In this document: positions 1 through 4,351 of the stretch, piece by piece
How positions within the stretch are numbered: position 1 is the stretch's first letter
How the letters are laid out: each line of letters starts with the position of its first letter
Assembly: GCA_016932755.1 (NCBI GenBank)
Contig: JAFGCE010000039.1
Coordinates: 1 to 6,808, forward strand
Length of the DNA: 6,808 nt
DNA from: Candidatus Woesearchaeota archaeon
GTDB lineage: Archaea; Nanobdellota; Nanobdellia; Woesearchaeales; JAGWAF01
Direction: 5' to 3'
Translations under genes and position numbers: made by a program
The notes under the pieces: model-generated
Told to the model about the DNA's origin: nothing
Seen by the model: only the letters and a program-made list of their open reading frames with translations
Database searches by the model: none

Positions 1-458
1 ACGGGTTCAAGTTTTATGGAATGGAGGAAGGAGGATTTCTGCTAAGGCTGGATGAAAACAGGATACTTTTCAACTATTACCCTTCTGAGCTTGAGTGGAT
101 TAGCGCGCCAAAAGGGATTGGAAGCCTGTTTAATGCCCCTATGATTTATGCAGCATCAGATTATAACTCTGTTTATAACGAGACTTTTGCCCAGATTAAG
201 TTCAATCTTGCCCAGAATCTTTTTGAGCTGAAATATATTTATGTCCAGAACTCATTCACAACAGAGACAGAATACAGCCTGCCTGTCATAACGTGCAGGA
301 ATGCAACCCAGTCTGTTCCTGTTCTCTATTTTGAAAAATCAAACTCAACTGAGATAACTTATGAGGATTACTGCATTACTGTCAAGGTAAAAAGCAGGGA
401 AGAATCAGTTGCAGCGTATGAAAGGCTTCTTTATTCAGCATTCGGCGTGATGGACTAA
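1..458 (+). CDS. Unknown extracytoplasmic protein, 5'-truncated by window edge; paralogue of the next gene
   Basis: Function not recognised. The frame is open from base 3 with no stop before the first ATG at 21, and the residues before that ATG (GFKFYG) align with the region just after the membrane helix of the next gene. The gene therefore probably starts outside the window and lacks here an N-terminal anchor of roughly 55 residues. Counting from the ATG at 21, the visible part has only two cysteines, C92 and C118, in the contexts ITCRN and DYCIT. The downstream paralogue keeps an equivalent pair (C166, C190) and a similar ending (ERLLY against DRILY). The pair could form a disulfide outside the membrane. 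There is no transmembrane segment in the visible part. Its stop overlaps the next start (TAATG), so the two are probably co-translated. The reading frame is certain; the function is unknown. Confidence 0.75.
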   Translation, partial: GFKFYGMEEGGFLLRLDENRILFNYYPSELEWISAPKGIGSLFNAPMIYAASDYNSVYNETFAQIKFNLAQNLFELKYIYVQNSFTTETEYSLPVITCRNATQSVPVLYFEKSNSTEITYEDYCITVKVKSREESVAAYERLLYSAFGVMD

Positions 459-1108
459 TGGAAAAGAAAAATGAAGAAGTGAAGGAGGAGGAAGCAAAAG
501 AGTTCAAAAAGGAAAAAGACAGCCTTGTTTACTGGAGCATAGCGCTTATAATTGCAGCGGTTATCCTGTTTTTGGCAGCAAGCAGATTCTATTCAAAAGA
601 GCCTGAATACGAAACAGTCACATACAACAACTGGGAATTCCAGAAAATAGCAGACATGTGGTGGTTTGAATGGCAGAGAGGCGGCAATGTTTACACAGTT
701 CCCTTGAGATTCAATCCTTATGAAGTGAAGAGCGTTCCTATTAAGGGAAAAGTTGACACAGAAAAGTTTAATTCAAAAAATTATGTGTACATCACCTTTG
801 ATTTTTCAGAAGAAAGCAGCCAAAATACAACAATACTTGCGCTTGCTGCAACAGAACTCACGCAAAACGTTGCGACAGCAATAAACAGGACTCCAATTGC
901 TGCGTGCGTTAACACGCTTAATGAAGTCTGCCAGGAAAGACCAATAAAAACCTGCGGCAACACTGATGAGCCCGTGATTTACCTTAAAGAAGGAGGCAGC
1001 ACAGGCATAATACTCGAGGGAAGCTGTATAACCCTGCAGGGAGAGGGGTTGGAGCTGATAAAATCAGTTGACAGGATTCTCTACCATTGGTATAACATCA
1101 TACAATAA
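458..1108 (+). CDS. Unknown single-pass membrane protein with four-cysteine extracytoplasmic domain
   Basis: Family not recognised. The N-terminus is strongly charged (residues 1-21, Lys/Glu-rich), followed by one hydrophobic helix at about 23-42 and then a soluble domain of about 170 residues. This predicts an N-in, C-out anchored protein. Cysteines lie at 150, 158, 166 and 190; the last two match the only cysteine pair of the preceding gene, while 150 and 158 are extra. Shared landmarks with that gene are a Pro-Val-x-Tyr strand, a Ser-Thr-x-Ile turn, a Cys-Ile-Thr strand and a C-terminal ILY/LLY helix, so the two are probably diverged tandem duplicates. The start overlaps the upstream stop by one base, and GGCGTGAT at 444-451 is a near-match Shine-Dalgarno site inside the upstream gene. 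Both points support coupled translation. The methyltransferase follows after 6 bases. Confidence 0.8.
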   Translation: MEKKNEEVKEEEAKEFKKEKDSLVYWSIALIIAAVILFLAASRFYSKEPEYETVTYNNWEFQKIADMWWFEWQRGGNVYTVPLRFNPYEVKSVPIKGKVDTEKFNSKNYVYITFDFSEESSQNTTILALAATELTQNVATAINRTPIAACVNTLNEVCQERPIKTCGNTDEPVIYLKEGGSTGIILEGSCITLQGEGLELIKSVDRILYHWYNIIQ

Positions 1109-1114
1109 ACTAAC

Positions 1115-1708
1115 ATGCCAGAGCATTACTATTCTGAAAAGCAGACAAGCAAACTTAATCTAGGAAAAATCAGGGTGAGGTTAAGGAACCATGAGCTTGA
1201 GTTCTGGACAGGCTCCGGTGTTTTTTCAGGGAAAAAAGTTGACAAAGGCTCTGAGCTTCTCGCAAATGATTCAATAATCAAAGAAGGATGGAGAGTTCTT
1301 GACCTTGGCTGCGGTTACGGCGCTGTAGGCATTGCCGTGGCAAAGGCATACACTTCTTCTGAGGTGGTGCTGACTGACATAAACCAAAGGGCTGTAAAGC
1401 TTTCAAGGATGAACAGGAAACTGAACAAGGCTCAAAACGTTTCAGTAGTGCAGGGCAATATGTACGAAAGGGTAAACGGAAAATTTGACACAATACTTCT
1501 TAATCCTCCGCAGACAGCAGGGAGGGAAATATGCTTCAAGATGATAGAAAATGCCAAAAAATTTCTTAACAAAGGAGGCATGCTTCAGATTGTCGCAAGG
1601 CACAAAAAAGGAGGCAAGCTCCTTTCAGATAAAATGAAATCTGTCTTCGGCAATGTTGAGGAAATTTCAAAGAAATCAGGCTACAGAATTTACATAAGCA
1701 GAAACTAG
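1115..1708 (+). CDS. Class I SAM-dependent methyltransferase, RsmC/MJ0882-like
   Basis: A predicted S-adenosylmethionine-dependent methyltransferase of the 'MTS' small-domain family, which includes bacterial 16S rRNA guanine methyltransferase RsmC and Methanocaldococcus MJ0882. Visible landmarks are the MJ0882-type front SGVFS (34-38) with VDKG (42-45); the SAM-binding motif I, VLDLGCGYGAVGI (61-73); an acidic residue ending strand 2, D88 in LTDIN; and the catalytic-loop motif NPPQ (130-133), of the NPPx type used for exocyclic amines on bases. The C-terminal ARHKKGGK and FGNVE segments are also typical. The length of 197 residues fits the single-domain archaeal form rather than the doubled RsmC. 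The N-terminal EHYYSE is characteristic of archaeal members and supports this ATG, although no clear ribosome binding site precedes it. It probably sits at the end of the upstream operon. The substrate (rRNA or tRNA) cannot be told from sequence. Confidence 0.93.
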   Translation: MPEHYYSEKQTSKLNLGKIRVRLRNHELEFWTGSGVFSGKKVDKGSELLANDSIIKEGWRVLDLGCGYGAVGIAVAKAYTSSEVVLTDINQRAVKLSRMNRKLNKAQNVSVVQGNMYERVNGKFDTILLNPPQTAGREICFKMIENAKKFLNKGGMLQIVARHKKGGKLLSDKMKSVFGNVEEISKKSGYRIYISRN

Positions 1709-2538
1709 CTTTTTTTCTTTTTTTCTTTCCTTGTGAGCTTTTCTATTGCAGTCTCCTCTTTCTTCAGCTCCTTGATAAAAGCCTGGAAATTGGAGATATA
1801 AACAAAAAGGATTGCAATGAATATAACATTTACAATAGCCCCGACCATTGCTTCTATGCAGACAAGAAATCTTGCGCCTGTGGAAACCGGAGTGATGTCA
1901 CCGTATCCTATTGTTGCAAAGGATATAACACTGAAATAAAGGTATACAGGATATTCCACCGGCTTGTTGACAGAGTAAGAGAATGCTCCGGGGTCAACCT
2001 GTGCCATGTTGAAATAAATCCAGCCAAATCCGGTGATATAAAGCAGGACTATGCTGCAATATACAAGGATAACGAGAATCTGCTTGTAATGCTTAAACCA
2101 TTTGCTTATGTCAATGTCCATGCCAAGGACTTCAGGAGTGTAAATGAATGTCAAAAGTATGTAGCTTGCAATATGAGGAAGCTCCAGCAAAAGAAGTCCA
2201 GCATCCCTTCTGAGTACAAGGGCAGGCAAAGTCATGCCGACAGCGACAATGAGAAAACCAATCAGGGCGTATCTCACTCCCAGCACATTTTCCCTTTTTC
2301 TTATGACTGGGATGATGACAAAGAAAAGCCCAAGCGTAAAAAAAATCATAAGCATTTGAACAGTTATTTGTGCTGTTGTCTGGAAATATGATTTCAGAAG
2401 CCCTGCCAGGTATCTGGACAAAAAGATGAATGCAAGTATAGGCAGGAAGAAAAGGAGATTGTAAAAGACTAGCTTTTTTATTGTTATTTCTCCAGTCCCA
2501 TACCCTGAGGTATACCTGGCCGCCTCTTTTTTTTTCAT
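1705..2538 (-). CDS. Potassium channel protein with TIGYGD selectivity filter
   Basis: An integral membrane K+ channel subunit. The pore region is clear: a pore helix (about 197-208), the selectivity filter TIGYGD (209-214) and an inner helix at about 224-249. Hydrophobic segments precede it at about 23-45, 58-80, 88-110, 115-138 and 152-176, giving five helices before the pore loop and six in total. The first four lack any Arg/Lys ladder resembling a voltage-sensor S4, so this chain appears not to carry its own voltage sensor. The C-terminus is a short charged tail rich in Lys and Glu with no RCK/TrkA-N ligand-binding domain. A TATA-like box about 30 bases upstream of the ATG suggests a leaderless transcript. 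It is divergent from the voltage-sensor-like gene at 2622 and convergent with the methyltransferase, sharing the CTAG at 1705-1708 for both stops. K+ selectivity is secure; gating is unknown. Confidence 0.93.
   Translation of the reverse strand: MKKKEAARYTSGYGTGEITIKKLVFYNLLFFLPILAFIFLSRYLAGLLKSYFQTTAQITVQMLMIFFTLGLFFVIIPVIRKRENVLGVRYALIGFLIVAVGMTLPALVLRRDAGLLLLELPHIASYILLTFIYTPEVLGMDIDISKWFKHYKQILVILVYCSIVLLYITGFGWIYFNMAQVDPGAFSYSVNKPVEYPVYLYFSVISFATIGYGDITPVSTGARFLVCIEAMVGAIVNVIFIAILFVYISNFQAFIKELKKEETAIEKLTRKEKKKKS
1709..1728 (+). terminator. T-tract terminator candidate embedded in the opposite gene
   Basis: Directly after the methyltransferase stop the + strand reads seven T (1710-1716), C, seven T (1718-1724), C, three T. 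Runs of T on the non-template strand are the archaeal intrinsic termination signal. The same bases encode, on the - strand, the lysine-rich C-terminal tail of the potassium channel, so the site may do two jobs. Confidence 0.55.
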
Positions 2539-2563
2539 TTTAAATAGACTATTTATTTAATGG

Positions 2564-2598
2564 TTTAAATATTTTTTTAATATAGAAAACTTAATAAA
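2564..2598. promoter_or_regulatory. Divergent promoter region between the channel and the voltage-sensor-like gene
   Basis: The 83-base intergenic region is almost pure A/T. TTTAAATAT at 2564-2572 is nearly symmetric and lies about 30 bases upstream of the - strand ATG (2538), the correct spacing for a leaderless channel transcript. For the + strand gene (ATG 2622), TTAATAAA at 2591-2598 is about 27 bases upstream and would also give a leaderless transcript. Alternatively, the symmetric box could serve both directions, with a short leader containing the weak AGGA at 2609-2612. Assignment is by position only. Confidence 0.5.
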
Positions 2599-2621
2599 CA
2601 AAAACCGCAGGAATAACTTTC

Positions 2622-3152
2622 ATGAAAGAGTGGATGCACAAGGTTGAGCTGGTTGTTGACAAGCTGATTCCGCCTATGCTTGTAGCTCTTCTTTTCCTTA
2701 TTATCATCGAAATTTTTTTTGAGGAATTTGCGCACACTTACGAGTTTTGGATAGTCCTGGCGGACTATATTGTAATCTCTGTGTTTGTCCTTGATGTTTT
2801 GTTTAAATACATAAGGATAAAGCCTTTCAAGAAATTCCTGAAAGAGTCCTGGCTTGACATTATAGCAATATTCCCTTTCGCGCTTCTGTTCAGGTTTGTT
2901 GAGGGATTTTTTGAAATTTTTGCCTTAAGCGAGATTGTCAAGGAAAGTCAGTCCGTTCTTCACGAGGCCACCCATCTTGAAAAAGAAGCGGGAAAAATCG
3001 TAAAAGAAGTCGAGAGAGCTGGAAAGGTTGCGCGCACAACAAGATTTGCAAGGTTCATAAGGCCGGTTGCAAGGGCGCCGAGGTTTGTGAAAGCGTTTGC
3101 ATTTTATGAGAAGCCTACAGGCAAACACCACCCTCATGAGAAGAGGAAATAG
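2622..3152 (+). CDS. Voltage-sensor-domain-like membrane protein without a pore
   Basis: Resembles the S1-S4 half of voltage-gated cation channels but ends before any pore. Helices: S1 at about 16-35; S2 at about 42-64, containing F55-x-x-D58 like the FxxE/D charge-transfer centre; S3 at about 77-93 with WLD (D79), the place of the conserved S3 acid. After a linker of about 40 residues, amphipathic and charged, comes a candidate S4 with basic residues R132, K135, R138, R141, R144 and R147 at every third position, then R151 and R154. The C-terminus is short and basic. Its 176 residues leave no room for S5, filter or S6. The neighbouring divergent gene encodes a K+ channel pore with no charged S4, suggesting a functional pair. 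Alternatives are a stand-alone proton or phosphatase-type sensor, or an unrelated membrane protein whose arginine helix binds lipid or nucleic acid. The gene itself is certain, the sensor reading is moderate. Confidence 0.75.
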   Translation: MKEWMHKVELVVDKLIPPMLVALLFLIIIEIFFEEFAHTYEFWIVLADYIVISVFVLDVLFKYIRIKPFKKFLKESWLDIIAIFPFALLFRFVEGFFEIFALSEIVKESQSVLHEATHLEKEAGKIVKEVERAGKVARTTRFARFIRPVARAPRFVKAFAFYEKPTGKHHPHEKRK

Positions 3153-3166
3153 TAAAGTTTATAAAG
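3151..3166 (+). promoter_or_regulatory. TATA box for the 111-residue membrane protein gene
   Basis: TTTATAAA at 3158-3165 follows a purine-rich AGTAAAG that fits a BRE (TFB-recognition) position. Typical archaeal spacing puts transcription start near 3187, giving a leader of about 36 bases. The box starts right after the stop codon of the upstream gene. Confidence 0.65.
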
Positions 3167-3188
3167 TTTTGAATCTAAAATTGGGTAA

Positions 3189-3205
3189 GTCAAGTTAAAT
3201 TTGAC
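3189..3205 (+). promoter_or_regulatory. Short inverted repeat at the predicted 5' end of the mRNA
   Basis: GTCAA (3189-3193) and TTGAC (3201-3205) are inverted, and G3194/T3200 could add a wobble pair in RNA around a five-base loop. It sits at the transcription start inferred from the TATA box and 6 bases before the Shine-Dalgarno site. It could be an mRNA-stabilising 5' hairpin or an operator for a dimeric regulator. Five base pairs is short, so chance is possible. Confidence 0.35.
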
Positions 3206-3211
3206 AAAAAC

Positions 3212-3219
3212 GAGGTGAT
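3212..3219 (+). promoter_or_regulatory. Strong Shine-Dalgarno site (GAGGTGAT)
   Basis: GAGGTGAT is a full-length match to the archaeal anti-Shine-Dalgarno end of 16S rRNA, 3 bases before ATG 3223 (5 from the GAGGTG core). It fixes this start; an in-frame TGA at 3202 rules out an earlier one. Most genes here lack such a site, so it marks high translation. Confidence 0.85.
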
Positions 3220-3222
3220 TCC

Positions 3223-3558
3223 ATGGCTAAGGGACAGACAGGTAAATGGGCAATGTTGCTCGGTCTTCTTGTAGCAGTAGTTGCAGCATTCGTTGCATTC
3301 GCTCCATGGGACGGAGTACTACTTCTTGTACTCGGTTTGGTAGTCGGAGCAATGAACGTTAGCGACAAGGACGCTACAGCATTCCTAGTAGCTGTTCTCG
3401 GTCTGGCATTAGGTGCTGGAGCAATCGGAGCAGTTTCAATTCTAGGAGTTCAGGTAGCAGGATGGGTAACAGCTATCGTTGGCAATGTAGTAGCTCTTGC
3501 TGGAGCAGCAGCACTTGTTGTTGCAGGTAAGGCAGTATACGCATTGGCAAAAGCATAA
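3223..3558 (+). CDS. Small four-helix hydrophobic membrane protein, apparently highly expressed, unknown function
   Basis: Family not recognised. After a short basic start (MAKGQTGK) nearly the whole protein is Ala/Val/Gly/Leu. Helices are likely at about 10-26, 30-45, 51-73 and 82-102, with a charged loop SDKD at 47-50 between helices 2 and 3. Lysines at both ends suggest both termini face the cytoplasm. There are no cysteines or histidines and no catalytic motif. Codon choice differs from every neighbour: all Phe are TTC, all Asp GAC, Tyr TAC, Ile mostly ATC, with many GTA/GCA/GGA. Together with a TATA box, a full Shine-Dalgarno site, a GCT second codon and a long T-rich terminator, this marks an abundant protein made from its own transcript. 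Possible roles are a structural envelope protein or a small proteolipid-like subunit. Glycine- and alanine-rich packing recalls c-ring-type proteins, but no ion-binding carboxylate sits mid-helix, so that identity is not supported. Confidence 0.88.
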   Translation: MAKGQTGKWAMLLGLLVAVVAAFVAFAPWDGVLLLVLGLVVGAMNVSDKDATAFLVAVLGLALGAGAIGAVSILGVQVAGWVTAIVGNVVALAGAAALVVAGKAVYALAKA

Positions 3559-3564
3559 GACCGG

Positions 3565-3593
3565 TTTTTTGTTTTATTTTTTTTAATTTTTTT
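3565..3593 (+). terminator. T-rich terminator of the 111-residue protein gene
   Basis: T runs of 6, 4, 8 and 7 (3565-3570, 3572-3575, 3577-3584, 3587-3593) begin seven bases after the stop codon. This is the archaeal oligo-T pattern; no GC-rich stem precedes it. The rest of the gene-free stretch to 3793 is AT-rich and holds the candidate promoters and the nested inverted repeat listed separately. Confidence 0.7.
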
Positions 3594-3619
3594 CTTCGAT
3601 TTTTCTTCAAAGAAATTTT

Positions 3620-3627
3620 TTTATAAG
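3620..3627 (+). promoter_or_regulatory. Candidate TATA box upstream of the nested inverted repeat
   Basis: TTTATAAG at 3620-3627, preceded by AAAGAAAT, resembles the boxes before the 3223 and 3986 genes. Usual spacing puts a start near 3649, at the first bases of the GC-rich stem of the inverted repeat (CCGACGAG, 3648-3655). This would give an RNA that starts at the foot of its own hairpin, or a long leader for the 27-residue gene. The region is very AT-rich, so chance matches are likely. Confidence 0.35.
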
Positions 3628-3639
3628 CCTTTTTTATAA

Positions 3640-3734
3640 AATTTTTCCCGACGAGAAAAAAATTATTTTATTTTCACAGGTAAATTTTTCTGCAAAAAAT
3701 AATTTTTTTCTGTAAAATCCTCGTCGGAAAAATT
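3640..3734. repeat. Nested long inverted repeat, possible structured RNA or cruciform
   Basis: The outer arms are AATTTTTCCCGACGAG (3640-3655) and CTCGTCGGAAAAATT (3720-3734), complementary over 15 pairs with one bulged C. The inner arms are AGAAAAAAATTATTTT (3654-3669) and its exact reverse complement (3696-3711), 16 pairs with no mismatch, sharing the AG at 3654-3655 with the outer arm. At the tip, CAG (3677-3679) can pair with CTG (3690-3692) around a ten-base loop. The CGACGAG block is the only GC-rich word in about 230 bases, and it appears in both arms. A two-part exact match of this size is unlikely from AT-richness alone. The role is unknown: a small RNA, the leader of the downstream mini-gene, an RNA-processing site, or a DNA structure bound by protein. 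Confidence 0.7.
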
Positions 3735-3748
3735 AAGTTTTAGAAACA

Positions 3749-3758
3749 TTTAAATAAT
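3749..3758 (+). promoter_or_regulatory. TATA box for the lysine-rich mini-gene
   Basis: TTTAAATAAT at 3749-3758, with AGAAAC just upstream as a BRE-like element, predicts transcription start near 3779. That gives a leader of about 15 bases that begins with the Shine-Dalgarno site. Spacing and sequence are good for an archaeal promoter. Confidence 0.65.
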
Positions 3759-3780
3759 ACTTTTCCAAAAAAATAAGGAA

Positions 3781-3788
3781 GAGGTGAT
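3781..3788 (+). promoter_or_regulatory. Strong Shine-Dalgarno site for the lysine-rich mini-gene
   Basis: GAGGTGAT is identical to the site before the 3223 gene and lies 5 bases before ATG 3794 (7 from the GAGGTG core). The in-frame TGA at 3785 leaves this ATG as the only start. It is the main evidence that so short a frame is translated. Confidence 0.8.
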
Positions 3789-3793
3789 TTTTA

Positions 3794-3877
3794 ATGGCTA
3801 AGAAAAAGAAAAAAGCTACAAAGAAAAAAGTTAAGAAGAAGGCTGTAAAGAAAAAAGCTAAGAAAAAGAAGAGATAA
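3794..3877 (+). CDS. 27-residue lysine-rich microprotein, possible nucleic-acid-binding protein
   Basis: A complete small gene with its own TATA box, a full Shine-Dalgarno site, ATG, TAA and a downstream T-rich terminator. The product begins MAKKKKKATK and ends AKKKKR: 18 lysines and one arginine in 27 residues, broken only by Ala, Thr and Val. There are no acidic or aromatic residues. The Ala/Thr/Val-spaced lysine blocks recall the tails of eukaryotic H1 and of bacterial histone H1-like proteins, so binding to DNA, RNA or ribosomes by charge is plausible; this is inference from composition. Ribosomal protein L41e is equally short and basic but is arginine-rich and usually has a tryptophan, so it fits less well. 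The start region (GAGGTGATT, then ATGGCTAAG) copies that of the 3223 gene, suggesting similarly strong expression. It could also encode a leader whose translation matters more than the peptide. Confidence 0.72.
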   Translation: MAKKKKKATKKKVKKKAVKKKAKKKKR

Positions 3878-3893
3878 ACCTCGCTTCTAGTCA

Positions 3894-3930
3894 TTTTTTA
3901 TTTTTTTGTTTTCTACTTTTTTCCGGAAAA
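3894..3930 (+). terminator. T-rich terminator after the mini-gene, with a small palindrome
   Basis: T runs at 3894-3899, 3901-3907, 3909-3912 and 3917-3922 follow the TAA by 16 bases. The last run is part of the perfect 12-base palindrome TTTTCCGGAAAA (3919-3930). This fits archaeal oligo-T termination and separates the mini-gene from the next promoter. Confidence 0.62.
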
Positions 3931-3953
3931 TTTCCTTCTTGATTAAGAAAAGA

Positions 3954-3963
3954 TTTTTATAAC
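3954..3963 (+). promoter_or_regulatory. TATA box for the SWIM/Kazal gene pair; decides the SWIM start
   Basis: TTTTTATAAC at 3954-3963 is centred about 27 bases before ATG 3986, which is leaderless spacing. The in-frame TTG at 3974 would lie upstream of the predicted transcription start, so ATG 3986 is preferred. Confidence 0.65.
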
Positions 3964-3985
3964 TCTACAGGCTTTGTTATGCTGG

Positions 3986-4351
3986 ATGAAAATAAAAAAG
4001 CTGAATGAAAACAGGTTTAAGGTTGAATCAAGCAAAAAAGGGGAGTTCTACACTGTTGACTTGAATGCCCCAAGCTGCACATGCGCCCATTTCTCCTTCA
4101 GGCTGAAGGGAACAGGAGAAAAATGCAAGCATATTGCTGCTGTTGAAGAAAAATACGGAAGGACAGGAAAAAAGGAAAAGCCTTCCCAGAAAAGCCTGCT
4201 TTCGTATTCAAGAATCATAGATGAAGTCAAGAGGAAAAAAGAAGCTGAAACAGTGGTTTTAATGGAAAAATACGGCACTGATGAAGTCCAGAGGCTTATT
4301 GAGACAGGAGAGCTTATTGAAAAAAAGGGCAAAGTAAAGGTGCTTGAATGA
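3986..4351 (+). CDS. SWIM zinc-finger domain protein
   Basis: A 121-residue cytosolic protein. After a short beta-strand region (FKVESS...GEFYTVDL, 11-26) comes a SWIM zinc site: C31-x-C33, then C47-x-H49 after 13 residues, matching the C-x-C-x(n)-C-x-H pattern. SWIM domains bind nucleic acid or protein partners, for example in SWI2/SNF2-type ATPases, transposases and recombination factors. Here it stands alone with no enzymatic domain. The middle (about 58-70) is a Lys-rich linker, and the C-terminal 50 residues are predicted helical and charged (EKYGTDEVQRLIETGEL at 94-110), with no recognised fold. The start is set at ATG 3986 from the TATA spacing. Its TGA overlaps the ATG of the lipoprotein gene (ATGA), implying coupled translation although one product is cytosolic and the other exported. 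The zinc site is secure; the role is unknown. Confidence 0.88.
   Translation: MKIKKLNENRFKVESSKKGEFYTVDLNAPSCTCAHFSFRLKGTGEKCKHIAAVEEKYGRTGKKEKPSQKSLLSYSRIIDEVKRKKEAETVVLMEKYGTDEVQRLIETGELIEKKGKVKVLE

Noticed and set aside
21..23. ATG 21 as the true start of the first gene
   Set aside because: The frame is open to the window edge and the upstream residues align with the paralogue, which also has a membrane anchor before this point; truncation by the window is more likely.
2089..2391. 100-codon + strand frame opposite the potassium channel
   Set aside because: It lies antisense to membrane helices of the channel, with no start signals and no recognisable product.
3223..3558. ATP synthase c-type proteolipid identity for the 111-residue protein
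   Set aside because: Gly/Ala-rich helices fit, but no Glu or Asp lies in the middle of a membrane helix; the only acids are at helix edges (29-30, 48-50).
3589..3608. Direct repeat of TTTTTCTTC (3589-3597 and 3600-3608)
   Set aside because: Low-complexity T-rich stretch just behind a terminator; two 9-base copies are expected by chance in such composition.
3640..3734. Inverted repeat as the ends of a small transposable element
   Set aside because: The arms are only about 65 bases apart, nest with a second stem, and no flanking target-site duplication or transposase is visible.
3794..3877. Identification of the lysine-rich mini-gene as ribosomal protein L41e
   Set aside because: L41e is of similar length but arginine-rich, usually with a tryptophan; this peptide has one arginine and no aromatic residue.
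3974..3985. TTG start that would lengthen the SWIM protein by four residues
   Set aside because: The TATA box at 3954-3963 places transcription start at about 3985, downstream of the TTG; ATG 3986 fits a leaderless start.
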